64,000 nt of DNA from Paenibacillus sp. YPG26 (GTDB lineage Bacteria; Bacillota; Bacilli; Paenibacillales; Paenibacillaceae). Positions 35,069 through 42,108 of the stretch are shown here, piece after piece. The notes below the pieces were generated by a model. That model was not told the origin of the DNA and did no database searches. It saw only the letters and a program-made list of their open reading frames with translations. Within the stretch, counting starts at the first letter, position 1. Each line of letters opens with the position of its first letter. The position numbers and the translations under genes are program-made. The stretch spans positions 918,501 through 982,500 of the forward strand of contig NZ_CP084530.1 in assembly GCF_023704175.1 (NCBI RefSeq). The letters run 5' to 3'.

Positions 35069-35632
35069 ATGGGCTTGGAACAGCTTAATGAACAGGAACA
35101 GGCGGCTCTTCAGAAGGTCCGCAAGCGGGTAATTGAAGCAATCGGAAGAAATATGGACTTATATGGAGTGACCTTGTCCACCGGGCATTTGTATGGGCTG
35201 CTGTTCTTCGCAGACAAGCCGATGACCCTGGATGAAATGGGACAGGAGATGAAGATGAGCAAGACCAGTATGAGCACAGGAGTCAGAACGCTGCTGGATC
35301 TTAAGATGGTGAATAAAGTATGGGAGAAGGGCTCCCGCAAGGATTTGTATGAAGTGGAGTACGACTGGCATCAGACCTTCAGTGACTTCTTCGCCATCAA
35401 GTGGCGGAAGGCTGTGGAGACTAATCTGAATGTGCTTAGGCGTTCCATTCAAGAGATGGATAAGTGGATTGCCGAGACAGAGAATGAAGCGGTGAAGGGC
35501 GTGCTGAGCGAGGATCAAAGAAAGATGAGGGAAGCTGCGGAATATTACTTGTGGCTTGACCGGTTGATCGATACGCTGGAGAGCGGGGAGATTTATAATC
35601 TGGTTCCGAAGCAGCCTGAACCGGAAGCGTAG
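35069..35632 (+). CDS. GbsR/MarR family transcriptional regulator
   Basis: 187-residue winged-helix regulator of the GbsR/OpcR group that in Bacillus represses choline and betaine uptake and synthesis genes. The DNA-binding part is visible in KPMTLDEMGQEMKMSKTSMS and TGVRTLLDLKMVNKVWEKGSRKDLYEV, followed by a long C-terminal helical dimer region. GGAGG precedes the ATG. It faces the OpuA-type operon, so local control of solute uptake is the likely role. Confidence 0.9.
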   Translation: MGLEQLNEQEQAALQKVRKRVIEAIGRNMDLYGVTLSTGHLYGLLFFADKPMTLDEMGQEMKMSKTSMSTGVRTLLDLKMVNKVWEKGSRKDLYEVEYDWHQTFSDFFAIKWRKAVETNLNVLRRSIQEMDKWIAETENEAVKGVLSEDQRKMREAAEYYLWLDRLIDTLESGEIYNLVPKQPEPEA

Positions 35633-35658
35633 GCGGATAACCGCCTATGCTTTTTTTG
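35627..35658 (+). terminator. Terminator of the GbsR-like gene
   Basis: 10-bp stem GCGTAGGCGG / CCGCCTATGC with one G-T pair and an ataa loop overlaps the stop codon; seven T residues follow. Confidence 0.9.
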
Positions 35659-35676
35659 TTGTAATCGTTGAACAAA

Positions 35677-36246
35677 TTATCCGGTACCCAGCACGTCGGA
35701 AGCTAGACACAGAAGCATGAGAACGGTCAGTAAGGCACCAGAGCAGCGGGCAAAAAGTCTCGCTCCACCCGCCGTGCCGGAGACAGCGTAACGTAAATAC
35801 ATGAGGCTCCCGGCGGTGATTAACACAAGCTCGGCGGCTATGGAGAAGATAGGGCTGCTCCATAATCCCAGTCCAAGCAGTGGCAGATCGCCGAGATTGC
35901 CAGGCAGAATCGGCAGATCAGGACGGTGCACCAGCAGATCAAGAATCCAGTGGCTGAATACTACAGCTCCTATGGTCAAGCCCCCACGTCTGCCCCAGAG
36001 CTTTGAGGCCAAAAGGCCAGTCAGGAAGGCAATGATCAGTACACTCAGCAAGGAGTGGGTATAATCGGCGTGAATAATTTGATTTGCATAGCCCTCCCCC
36101 GTTTTGACTACGATCTCAACATTAGTTAGATATAAGGGGATGAAGATAACGTCAATCAACTGGGTGGACAGCATAAGCGCCCAGAGTGGAACCTCAGGAA
36201 CTTTGGCTTTGACCGCTGCCGCAAGACCAAAATGTCCGGCTAACAT
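35677..36246 (-). CDS. Membrane-bound YdjM/DUF457-like protein
   Basis: 189-residue multi-pass membrane protein annotated in relatives as membrane-bound metal-dependent hydrolase. Conserved polar residues sit in or near helices: GHFGLA at the start, QLIDVIF, HADYTHSLL and FSHWILDLLVHRPDLP. Enzymatic activity has not been shown for this family. Its start overlaps the end of a 32-codon gene by 7 bp (ATGTTAG), so it is probably translated by coupling and controlled by the palindromic promoter at 36361. Confidence 0.8.
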   Translation of the reverse strand: MLAGHFGLAAAVKAKVPEVPLWALMLSTQLIDVIFIPLYLTNVEIVVKTGEGYANQIIHADYTHSLLSVLIIAFLTGLLASKLWGRRGGLTIGAVVFSHWILDLLVHRPDLPILPGNLGDLPLLGLGLWSSPIFSIAAELVLITAGSLMYLRYAVSGTAGGARLFARCSGALLTVLMLLCLASDVLGTG

Positions 36247-36338
36247 AGCTTCTCCCCCTTAGTCTTAAGTCTGGTGATACGGGAATCAAGGTAACCGCAA
36301 AGACAGGTGAACAAGAGCAGAAACAGGATGAAACTCAT
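36240..36338 (-). CDS. 32-residue small hydrophobic protein
   Basis: Reads MSFILFLLLFTCLCGYLDSR and then a basic tail ITRLKTKGEKLC: one membrane helix plus positive cytoplasmic end. AGAGGAG lies 7 nt before the ATG, a strong site. It overlaps the following membrane protein gene by 7 bp and lies 37 bp after the predicted transcription start. No family is recognised. It may be a leader peptide for coupling or a genuine small membrane protein. Confidence 0.65.
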   Translation of the reverse strand: MSFILFLLLFTCLCGYLDSRITRLKTKGEKLC

Positions 36339-36360
36339 GGCAAATCTCCTCTCGAAAATA

Positions 36361-36409
36361 AAAACTAATATCATTAGTTTTATTATAACTAATGATATTA
36401 GTTTTGCAA
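36361..36409 (-). promoter_or_regulatory. SigA promoter built into a double palindrome
   Basis: A perfect 19-bp inverted repeat (36361-36379, 36387-36405; 7-nt centre) has arms that are each near-palindromic (ACTAAT-ATC-ATTAGT). Read on the minus strand, TTGCAA (36404-36409), a 16-nt spacer and a perfect TATAAT (36382-36387) place one palindrome in the spacer and the other over the start site near 36375. This gives tight repression by a dimeric regulator that is not identified here. Confidence 0.85.
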
Positions 36410-36428
36410 TAGGCAATTCTATATTGAC

Positions 36429-36469
36429 TAAATAAAAAAGCAGGCCTCGGTCTTATCACCGAAGCCTGC
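36429..36469 (-). terminator. Terminator of the pst operon
   Basis: 12-bp stem (36440-36451 with 36458-36469, one mismatch) followed on the minus strand by TTTTTTATTTAG, 23 bp after pstB. Confidence 0.9.
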
Positions 36470-36491
36470 GCCTGTTCACTTGTCATCTGAA

Positions 36492-37247
36492 TTATCCAAA
36501 CCGGCCGGAGATATACTCCTGGGTGTTCGGCTTGGATGGATTGGTGAAGATAATGCTTGTCTCGTTATACTCCATCAGACTTCCAAGATAGAAATAGGCC
36601 GTGTAATCCGAGACCCGGGCAGCCTGCTGCATGTTATGAGTCACGATGACGATGGTCAGCGATTTCTTCAGCTCGCCAATGAGCTCTTCGATCTTGGACG
36701 TGGAGATGGGATCCAAGGCAGAGGCGGGCTCATCCAGCAGCAGAATGTGCGGATTAACGGATAGGGCCCGGGCAATACATAATCTCTGCTGCTGGCCTCC
36801 TGAGAGGGACAGGGCAGAGGTATGCAGACGGTCCTTGACCTCATCCCAGAGGGCTGCCTTGCGAAGGCTGTCTTCCACAATCTGATCCAGCTGCTTCTTG
36901 TTCTTGACACCATGGTACTTGGGGCCGAAGGCAATATTATCATAGATAGACTTATAAAAAGGATTGGGCCGCTGCCATACCATGCCAATCTTCTGGCGCA
37001 GCACGGTCACATCGGTCTCCGGCGAATTGATGTCCTTGTCCCCGATCCAGATGTTCCCGGTCTGGCGTGAGCCGGGAATCTCGTCATTCATCCGGTTGAG
37101 TGAACGGAGGAATGTGGATTTGCCACAGCCGGAAGGGCCGATCAGAGCCGTTACACTCTGCTCGGCGAAGGTCATGTCAATGCCTTTTACCGCCTCATGC
37201 TCTCCATAAAAGACTTTAAGATTTTCAGTACGTAAGGTGTCCGTCAT
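36492..37247 (-). CDS. pstB: PstB, phosphate ABC transporter ATPase
   Basis: 251-residue ATPase of the high-affinity phosphate importer. Walker [20 protein letters not shown], signature [15 protein letters not shown] and Walker [13 protein letters not shown] are complete, and [12 protein letters not shown] is the PstB-type Q-loop. It is the last gene of pstS-pstC-pstA-pstB, 28 bp after pstA. Confidence 0.96.
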   Translation of the reverse strand: MTDTLRTENLKVFYGEHEAVKGIDMTFAEQSVTALIGPSGCGKSTFLRSLNRMNDEIPGSRQTGNIWIGDKDINSPETDVTVLRQKIGMVWQRPNPFYKSIYDNIAFGPKYHGVKNKKQLDQIVEDSLRKAALWDEVKDRLHTSALSLSGGQQQRLCIARALSVNPHILLLDEPASALDPISTSKIEELIGELKKSLTIVIVTHNMQQAARVSDYTAYFYLGSLMEYNETSIIFTNPSKPNTQEYISGRFG

Positions 37248-37275
37248 GAGCCGTTCTCCTCTTCCTTATCATTTA

Positions 37276-38163
37276 TCATTTGATTGATGTGAATTTACGG
37301 TATAGTGCTCTTCCGAGCCAGCGGGCCAGCAGGTTGAAGATCAGAACTAGCAGGACCAGAACGGCGGACGCGCCTGCGGCGATCTGTACGGCATCCGGTG
37401 CAAGGCCTTCACTGTTCACCTTCCAGATATGCACGGCCAGAGTCTCGGCAGGACGGAACGGGTTCAGCGGCGAGTTATGATGCAACGGGTTCCAGTCGCT
37501 GAAATTAATATGCGGCGTAGTCATCCCCGCAGTGAAGAGCAGGGCAGCGGCCTCACCGAAGACCCGGCCCGCAGCCAGAATTGTCCCGGTTACGATGATC
37601 GGCAGAGCTACCGGGAACAGGATGGAGGTAATGATCTTCCATTTGGACAAGCCCATGGCAAGACCTGCTTCCTTCTGTTCCTTGGGTACACTGCGGAAGG
37701 CCTGCTCCGTTACCCGTACCATCAAAGGCATGTTGAAGATGGTAAGTACGACAGCCCCGGAGAACAGCGAGAATCCGAAGTCGAAGTACTGAACGACAAC
37801 GAGGAGGCCGAACAGACCCACCACGATGGATGGGAAGGAGGACAGTACCTCGACAATAAGGCGGATGGCATCTGTCAGCTTGTTCGGCTTCGCATATTCA
37901 GCCATATAGATGCCGGCTCCGAGACCGAGTGGAATAGTGATGATCATGGTCAGAATAAGCAAGTATAAGGAATTGAAGAGCTGAGGCCCGATTCCTCCGC
38001 CCTCACGGATCGTCTGCGGTCCGGAAGTCAGGAAGTCCCAGCTGATATGACTAAGTCCTCTAAATAGGATAAAGCCCAGCATGCCCACGAGCACGGCTAC
38101 AATCAAGAGGGCGAAGAACACAATTATGCCGGTTGCAAGTTTATCGGCGGCTTTCGGTTTCAA
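37276..38163 (-). CDS. pstA: PstA, phosphate ABC transporter permease
   Basis: 295-residue six-helix permease. The family blocks GGGIGPQLFNSLYLL, PLGLGAGIYMAEYA and EQAFRSVPKEQKEAGLAMG (EAA loop) are present. It starts at TTG 38163, overlapping the pstC stop in TTGA, with AAAGGAG upstream, so the two are translationally coupled. Confidence 0.95.
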   Translation of the reverse strand: MKPKAADKLATGIIVFFALLIVAVLVGMLGFILFRGLSHISWDFLTSGPQTIREGGGIGPQLFNSLYLLILTMIITIPLGLGAGIYMAEYAKPNKLTDAIRLIVEVLSSFPSIVVGLFGLLVVVQYFDFGFSLFSGAVVLTIFNMPLMVRVTEQAFRSVPKEQKEAGLAMGLSKWKIITSILFPVALPIIVTGTILAAGRVFGEAAALLFTAGMTTPHINFSDWNPLHHNSPLNPFRPAETLAVHIWKVNSEGLAPDAVQIAAGASAVLVLLVLIFNLLARWLGRALYRKFTSIK

Positions 38164-39059
38164 ATTTTATGTCTCCTTTCGAGAAGCCTTACGACAAAGA
38201 CAAAGACGAAGGTCATCAGCATTAAGATCATAGCCATACTCCAAAGCGCGTTGTTCTGTACAGAACCCATCACGGTATTACTCATATTCAGCGTGATTAC
38301 ACTGGTCAAGGTTGAAGCCGATTCGAACAAGGAGGTCGGGATATGCGGAGCGTTCCCGATGACCATCTGTACCGCAAGGGCCTCACCGAAGGCGCGGGCC
38401 ATACCCAGAACAACCCCGGTCAGAATAGAAGGAAGAACTGTAGGAATAATGACCCCATAGATGGTCTGCCAGCGGGTAGCTCCAAGACCATATGAAGCTT
38501 CCTTCAGATTGCGAGGCAGAGCGCCGAGCGCATCTGTTGCAATACTGGTAATAGTCGGCAGAATCATGATGGACAATACAATGGCCCCTGCTGCCACACC
38601 GATCCCTTGGCCGGGGAAGGTGTCACGCATGAATGGAACAAGGATACTCAGTCCGATAAATCCATAGACAACAGATGGAATTCCGGCGAGCAGCTCGATA
38701 ACGGGCTGCAGTATTTTTTTGCCCCAAGAAGGAACAATTTCAGTCATGAACAAGGCGGCACACACACTCAGCGGGCTTGCGATCAACGCAGCGAGGAGAG
38801 AGGTCAGAAATGATCCATAAATGAACGGCAGGGCGCCGAATTGGTTATCATCCGGGCTCCAGGTAGTTCCGAACAAAAAGTCGGATAGACTTACGGCATC
38901 AATGGCGAAGGTGGAGATGCCCTTGGTAGCTACGAAATATACGATAGAGACGATGATTACGATGAGGAAGAGCACACAGATGGTTGTATATCCCCGCCCG
39001 ATCCACTCCTCAGTACGGTGCTTGCGCAGTAGAAGGGGGGTATCCTGGTTAGATTTCAT
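38160..39059 (-). CDS. pstC: PstC, phosphate ABC transporter permease
   Basis: 299-residue six-helix permease paired with PstA. Recognised by LFGTTWSPDDNQFGALPFIYG, the IPSVVYGFIGLSILVP segment and the EAA loop ALPRNLKEASYGLGATRWQT. It starts 91 bp after pstS; a hairpin lies between them. Overlaps pstA by 4 bp. Confidence 0.95.
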   Translation of the reverse strand: MKSNQDTPLLLRKHRTEEWIGRGYTTICVLFLIVIIVSIVYFVATKGISTFAIDAVSLSDFLFGTTWSPDDNQFGALPFIYGSFLTSLLAALIASPLSVCAALFMTEIVPSWGKKILQPVIELLAGIPSVVYGFIGLSILVPFMRDTFPGQGIGVAAGAIVLSIMILPTITSIATDALGALPRNLKEASYGLGATRWQTIYGVIIPTVLPSILTGVVLGMARAFGEALAVQMVIGNAPHIPTSLFESASTLTSVITLNMSNTVMGSVQNNALWSMAMILMLMTFVFVFVVRLLERRHKI

Positions 39060-39075
39060 GAGGTCCTTCTTTCCT

Positions 39076-39118
39076 TTCTAAATTGAAAATAGAGGCAGAA
39101 GGTTATTCTTCCGCCTCT
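39076..39118 (-). terminator. Attenuator-like hairpin between pstS and pstC
   Basis: AGAGGC and GAAG (39091-39101) pair with CTTC and GCCTCT (39108-39118); the minus strand continues TATTTTCAATTT. A partial terminator here would make more binding protein than permease. Confidence 0.65.
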
Positions 39119-39150
39119 TGGTATGAATCGTAAGCTGCCGTTACTTGATA

Positions 39151-40083
39151 TTACTTCGTAACGTTACCTGCTTCATCACGCTTCACTTGCATTTTGTTAG
39201 CAGGGATGTAACCAAGCTCAACGACATCGCCGTTTTGAACTTCGTCAGTCATGAAGTAATCCAGGAAAGCTTTCGTAGTAGCGTCAGGCTCACCTTTGGT
39301 GTACATGTGCTCGTAAGCCCATACCGGATATTTACCAGCCACCACGTTGTCAACCGTTGCGTCTACACCATCGTATTGCACAGCTTTCACTTTATCATCC
39401 AGGTAAGAAAGAGCAAGATATCCGATAGCTCCTGGAGTGTCAGTAACGAGCTTCTTAACTGTACCTGAGGAATCTTCCTGGATGGAGCCCTTCAGGTCTT
39501 CAGTCTTGGTGCCCAAAGCATATTTCTCGAAAGTGGCACGTGTACCGGAGCTGCTTGGTCTGTTCACAATCACGATGGCTTGATCCTTGCCTTGAACTTC
39601 CTTCCAGTTCGTGATCTTGCCTGTGAAGATGTCAACCAACTGCTGCTTGGTCAGGCTGGTTACGCCAACTTCCGGATTAACCACGGCAGCGATCGCTACT
39701 ACAGCTACTTGATGGTCAACCAGTTCCTTCGCAGCGGCAGCATCTTTCATCTTCTCGGTAGCGAAGACATCAGAGTTACCGATCTGTACTTGTCCGCCTG
39801 ATACTTGAGTAAGTCCTGTACCACTGCCTCCGCCTTGAACCTGTACGGATACGCCAGGGTTTTTATCCATGAATTTCTTACCAACCTGCTCAACGAGCGG
39901 TTGAAGAGCTGTGGAGCCCGAAGCAAGAATAGATCCGCTTAGTGCAGCAGTTTCGGATTTGCCAGCGTTGTTGTTCTCTGCATTAGTTGCCGAGTTAGAC
40001 GTATTGTCCTTGTTGCCACATGCTGCAAGTGATACCGCAAATGCAAGTGTTAGTGTCAAAAGGAGCAGCTTCTTTAATTTCAT
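39151..40083 (-). CDS. pstS: PstS, phosphate-binding lipoprotein
   Basis: 310-residue periplasmic-type binding protein anchored by lipid on Cys22 (lipobox LAAC after a Leu-rich signal). The phosphate pocket is recognised by SGSTALQPLVEQVGKKF, GGGSGTGLTQV and NRPSSSGTRATFEKY. A low-complexity Asn/Ser linker follows the Cys. A Pho-box-like promoter lies upstream at 40144-40205. Confidence 0.96.
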   Translation of the reverse strand: MKLKKLLLLTLTLAFAVSLAACGNKDNTSNSATNAENNNAGKSETAALSGSILASGSTALQPLVEQVGKKFMDKNPGVSVQVQGGGSGTGLTQVSGGQVQIGNSDVFATEKMKDAAAAKELVDHQVAVVAIAAVVNPEVGVTSLTKQQLVDIFTGKITNWKEVQGKDQAIVIVNRPSSSGTRATFEKYALGTKTEDLKGSIQEDSSGTVKKLVTDTPGAIGYLALSYLDDKVKAVQYDGVDATVDNVVAGKYPVWAYEHMYTKGEPDATTKAFLDYFMTDEVQNGDVVELGYIPANKMQVKRDEAGNVTK

Positions 40084-40143
40084 GGTTTGTAATCTCCCCT
40101 GTTTGTTTTTTTATTTGGTCGAATTTTGTTCTCGACTCTTAAA

Positions 40144-40205
40144 AGTATAGGGGCCATTCATTATTCTAAAATCATAACTTTGTAAAATGAATGATAAATA
40201 GTTAA
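40144..40205 (-). promoter_or_regulatory. Pho-box-like promoter of pstS
   Basis: On the minus strand five TT(A/T)ACA-like hexamers (TTAACT, TTATCA, TTTACA, TTATGA, TTTAGA) lie at 40165-40205 with 7-11 bp steps. A -10 TATACT at 40144-40149 follows without a -35, as in PhoP-activated promoters. Only TTTACA is a perfect match. Confidence 0.55.
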
Positions 40206-40276
40206 ATAGAAAACTGATGTAACCATAGATTTTATCTAATTAACTGGATATGATGGAGATCAGGAGGAGGCATTGT

Positions 40277-41164
40277 ATGAACATTGTAAAGCTGAAAATT
40301 GTCGTTTTAATAGAGAAATACAAGAAAATATCCGACGTAGCCAGGATGCTGGGGCTCAAACAGCCGACTGTCACCTTTCATATGAAGAGTCTGGAGGAGG
40401 AGCTGGGCACCGCGATCTTTGATACCCGCCGAGGCCGGGTCATCTTGACGGAGGCAGGCAGGGCGCTGCTGTATTATGCGCAGCGAATAACCTCTTTGAC
40501 AGATGAAGCAGTCAATGTTGTAGCGGATTTCGATACGCTGGAGAGAGGAACGCTGCGTATAGGCGCGGGACTGATGCCAGGCAATTATTATCTTCCGGTG
40601 GTAGCCGGGCGGTTCATGCGCCAATTCCCCGGTATTCAACTGGATATCAAGATCAGAGCGGATAATGAGATCGTACAGATGCTGCAGCAGGCGGACATTG
40701 ATTTGGCGGTCATGCATACGATTCAACCTTACACGGAAGAGAATCTGGAGTGCGAGGTGCTTGAGGATGATGAGGTTGTACTCATCTATCCGGCTGAACA
40801 TTCCTTCACGGCCTTGAAGAAGATTGAAGTGAACCAGATTGCGCAGGAGCGCTTCATTCAGCATGCTGAAGGGTCATTTATCCGCGATTTCTCTGAGCGC
40901 TGGGCGGCGGCGAATCAAGTGAACCTGTGGAACTCCGCCGGGATGGATTCGCCGGAAGCGGTGAAGCTGGCCGTTCAGTCACGGAGCGGGATTTCCTTTT
41001 ATACAAAAAGAGGGTTAATGTCCTGCGATACTCCTGATGGTGTACAGACGGCGTCACTGCCAGGCAACACGGTTCCGGGTCCGCAGATTACCCTGGTCTA
41101 CCGCAAAGACAGGCCGATTGCGGCGGCAGGAAGGGAGTTCGCCTCTTTTCTCAGGAAGATCTAA
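40277..41164 (+). CDS. LysR family transcriptional regulator
   Basis: 295-residue regulator: N-terminal winged helix (KKISDVARMLGLKQPTVTFH, MKSLEEELGTAIFDTRRGRV) and a C-terminal two-lobe effector domain. The recognition helix VTFHMKSLEEELG is unusual in that Thr-Phe-His replaces the common Ser-x-x-Ile. ATG 40277 has AGGAGGAGG 6 nt upstream. It is divergent from pstS with 193 bp between; whether it controls pst or another target is unknown. Confidence 0.92.
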   Translation: MNIVKLKIVVLIEKYKKISDVARMLGLKQPTVTFHMKSLEEELGTAIFDTRRGRVILTEAGRALLYYAQRITSLTDEAVNVVADFDTLERGTLRIGAGLMPGNYYLPVVAGRFMRQFPGIQLDIKIRADNEIVQMLQQADIDLAVMHTIQPYTEENLECEVLEDDEVVLIYPAEHSFTALKKIEVNQIAQERFIQHAEGSFIRDFSERWAAANQVNLWNSAGMDSPEAVKLAVQSRSGISFYTKRGLMSCDTPDGVQTASLPGNTVPGPQITLVYRKDRPIAAAGREFASFLRKI

Positions 41165-41170
41165 GGTCTA

Positions 41171-41197
41171 TGCAACTTTAAATCGGTGGCACGCATC
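41171..41197 (+). promoter_or_regulatory. Possible ECF-type autoregulatory promoter
   Basis: TGCAAC (41171-41176), 15 nt, then CGCATC (41192-41197) resembles the AAC / CG(T) pattern of Bacillota ECF promoters. It starts 7 bp after the LysR stop and 32 bp before the sigma gene. Confidence 0.4.
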
Positions 41198-41228
41198 TTA
41201 GGTAGGGAAGGGGGGAGCCGGTCTGGAT

Positions 41229-41777
41229 GTGGTGCAGGGATTAGTAGAGAAGAACGAAGCCGCACTGCGGCAGCTGATGGAGCAGTATGGGGATGAATTG
41301 CTGCGGACGGCGTATTTGCTGCTGAAGGATCGGCAGGCTGCAGAAGAAGCGGTGCAGGATACCTTCATCGAAGTATTCACGAAGATCAGCAAGCTCAGAG
41401 ACAGGGATAAGCTGAGAGGATGGATGTTCCGTATTATGATTAACCGCTGCCGGATGAGACAGCGAACCTGGAGCTGGCGGAATCTGTTCCCCAGCAGCGA
41501 AGTGGGGGAATGGATCGAGGATGAGCTGCAGCAAGGTCCAGAGGATCAGCTGTTATTGGAGTGGAGAAACGGACGGTTGAGTGAGGCGATTCATCAGCTG
41601 GCCTATATCTACCGTGAAGCCATCACCTTGTACTATTACAGCGAACTGTCCATCCCGGAAATTGCGGAGCAGCTGAATATAAGCGAGAATACGATCAAAA
41701 CAAGGCTGGTCAGAGGCCGGAATCAGTTAAGGAGCGTATGGGAGAAGGAGGAGCGGCAGGATGAACAGGAGACATGA
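41229..41777 (+). CDS. ECF-type RNA polymerase sigma factor
   Basis: 182-residue sigma-70 family protein with region 2 (YLLLKDRQAAEEAVQDTFIE, GWMFRIMINRCR) and region 4 (YREAITLYYYSELSIPEIAE, NISENTIKTRLVRGRNQL) and nothing else, the ECF layout. It starts at GTG 41229 behind GGGGGGAG. Its 3' end overlaps the next gene by 17 bp. The target regulon is unknown, but the co-transcribed genes point to an envelope role. Confidence 0.93.
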   Translation: MVQGLVEKNEAALRQLMEQYGDELLRTAYLLLKDRQAAEEAVQDTFIEVFTKISKLRDRDKLRGWMFRIMINRCRMRQRTWSWRNLFPSSEVGEWIEDELQQGPEDQLLLEWRNGRLSEAIHQLAYIYREAITLYYYSELSIPEIAEQLNISENTIKTRLVRGRNQLRSVWEKEERQDEQET

Positions 41778-42108
41778 TACACCCAAGCAGAAGCTTGATC
41801 AGGAGCTGGAATCGTTGCATTTTACATATCACAAGCATGTACTCAAGAGAACCCATCCCGGCAGCTGGAGTGAACAGCTTCGAAGAGTCTGGAACTACGA
41901 AATAGAAATCTCCCTCATCCCCGCGGGGGGGGCATTGGCGGTCATCGCACTAATTCTCTTTCTTCGCCCATGGAGCAGCTCTGTGCCGCCTTATAACCAT
42001 GAACAGTCCGCTGATCGCGGGCCTATGATTGAAGCCTATGGCAACACCTACTGGAAGAAGGATTACGAAAAGGCGGTGGCGAGACTTGAAGATAAGACTC
42101 AAGATTAA
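41761..42108 (+). CDS. Single-pass membrane protein, putative anti-sigma factor
   Basis: 115 residues: a soluble N-terminus of about 50 residues with basic helices, one transmembrane helix (about residues 54-70) and a short outside tail. Position directly after and overlapping an ECF sigma gene is typical of its anti-sigma factor. No zinc-binding HxxxCxxC motif is present and no family was recognised, so the assignment is by context. AAGGAGGAG precedes the ATG. Confidence 0.65.
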   Translation: MNRRHDTPKQKLDQELESLHFTYHKHVLKRTHPGSWSEQLRRVWNYEIEISLIPAGGALAVIALILFLRPWSSSVPPYNHEQSADRGPMIEAYGNTYWKKDYEKAVARLEDKTQD

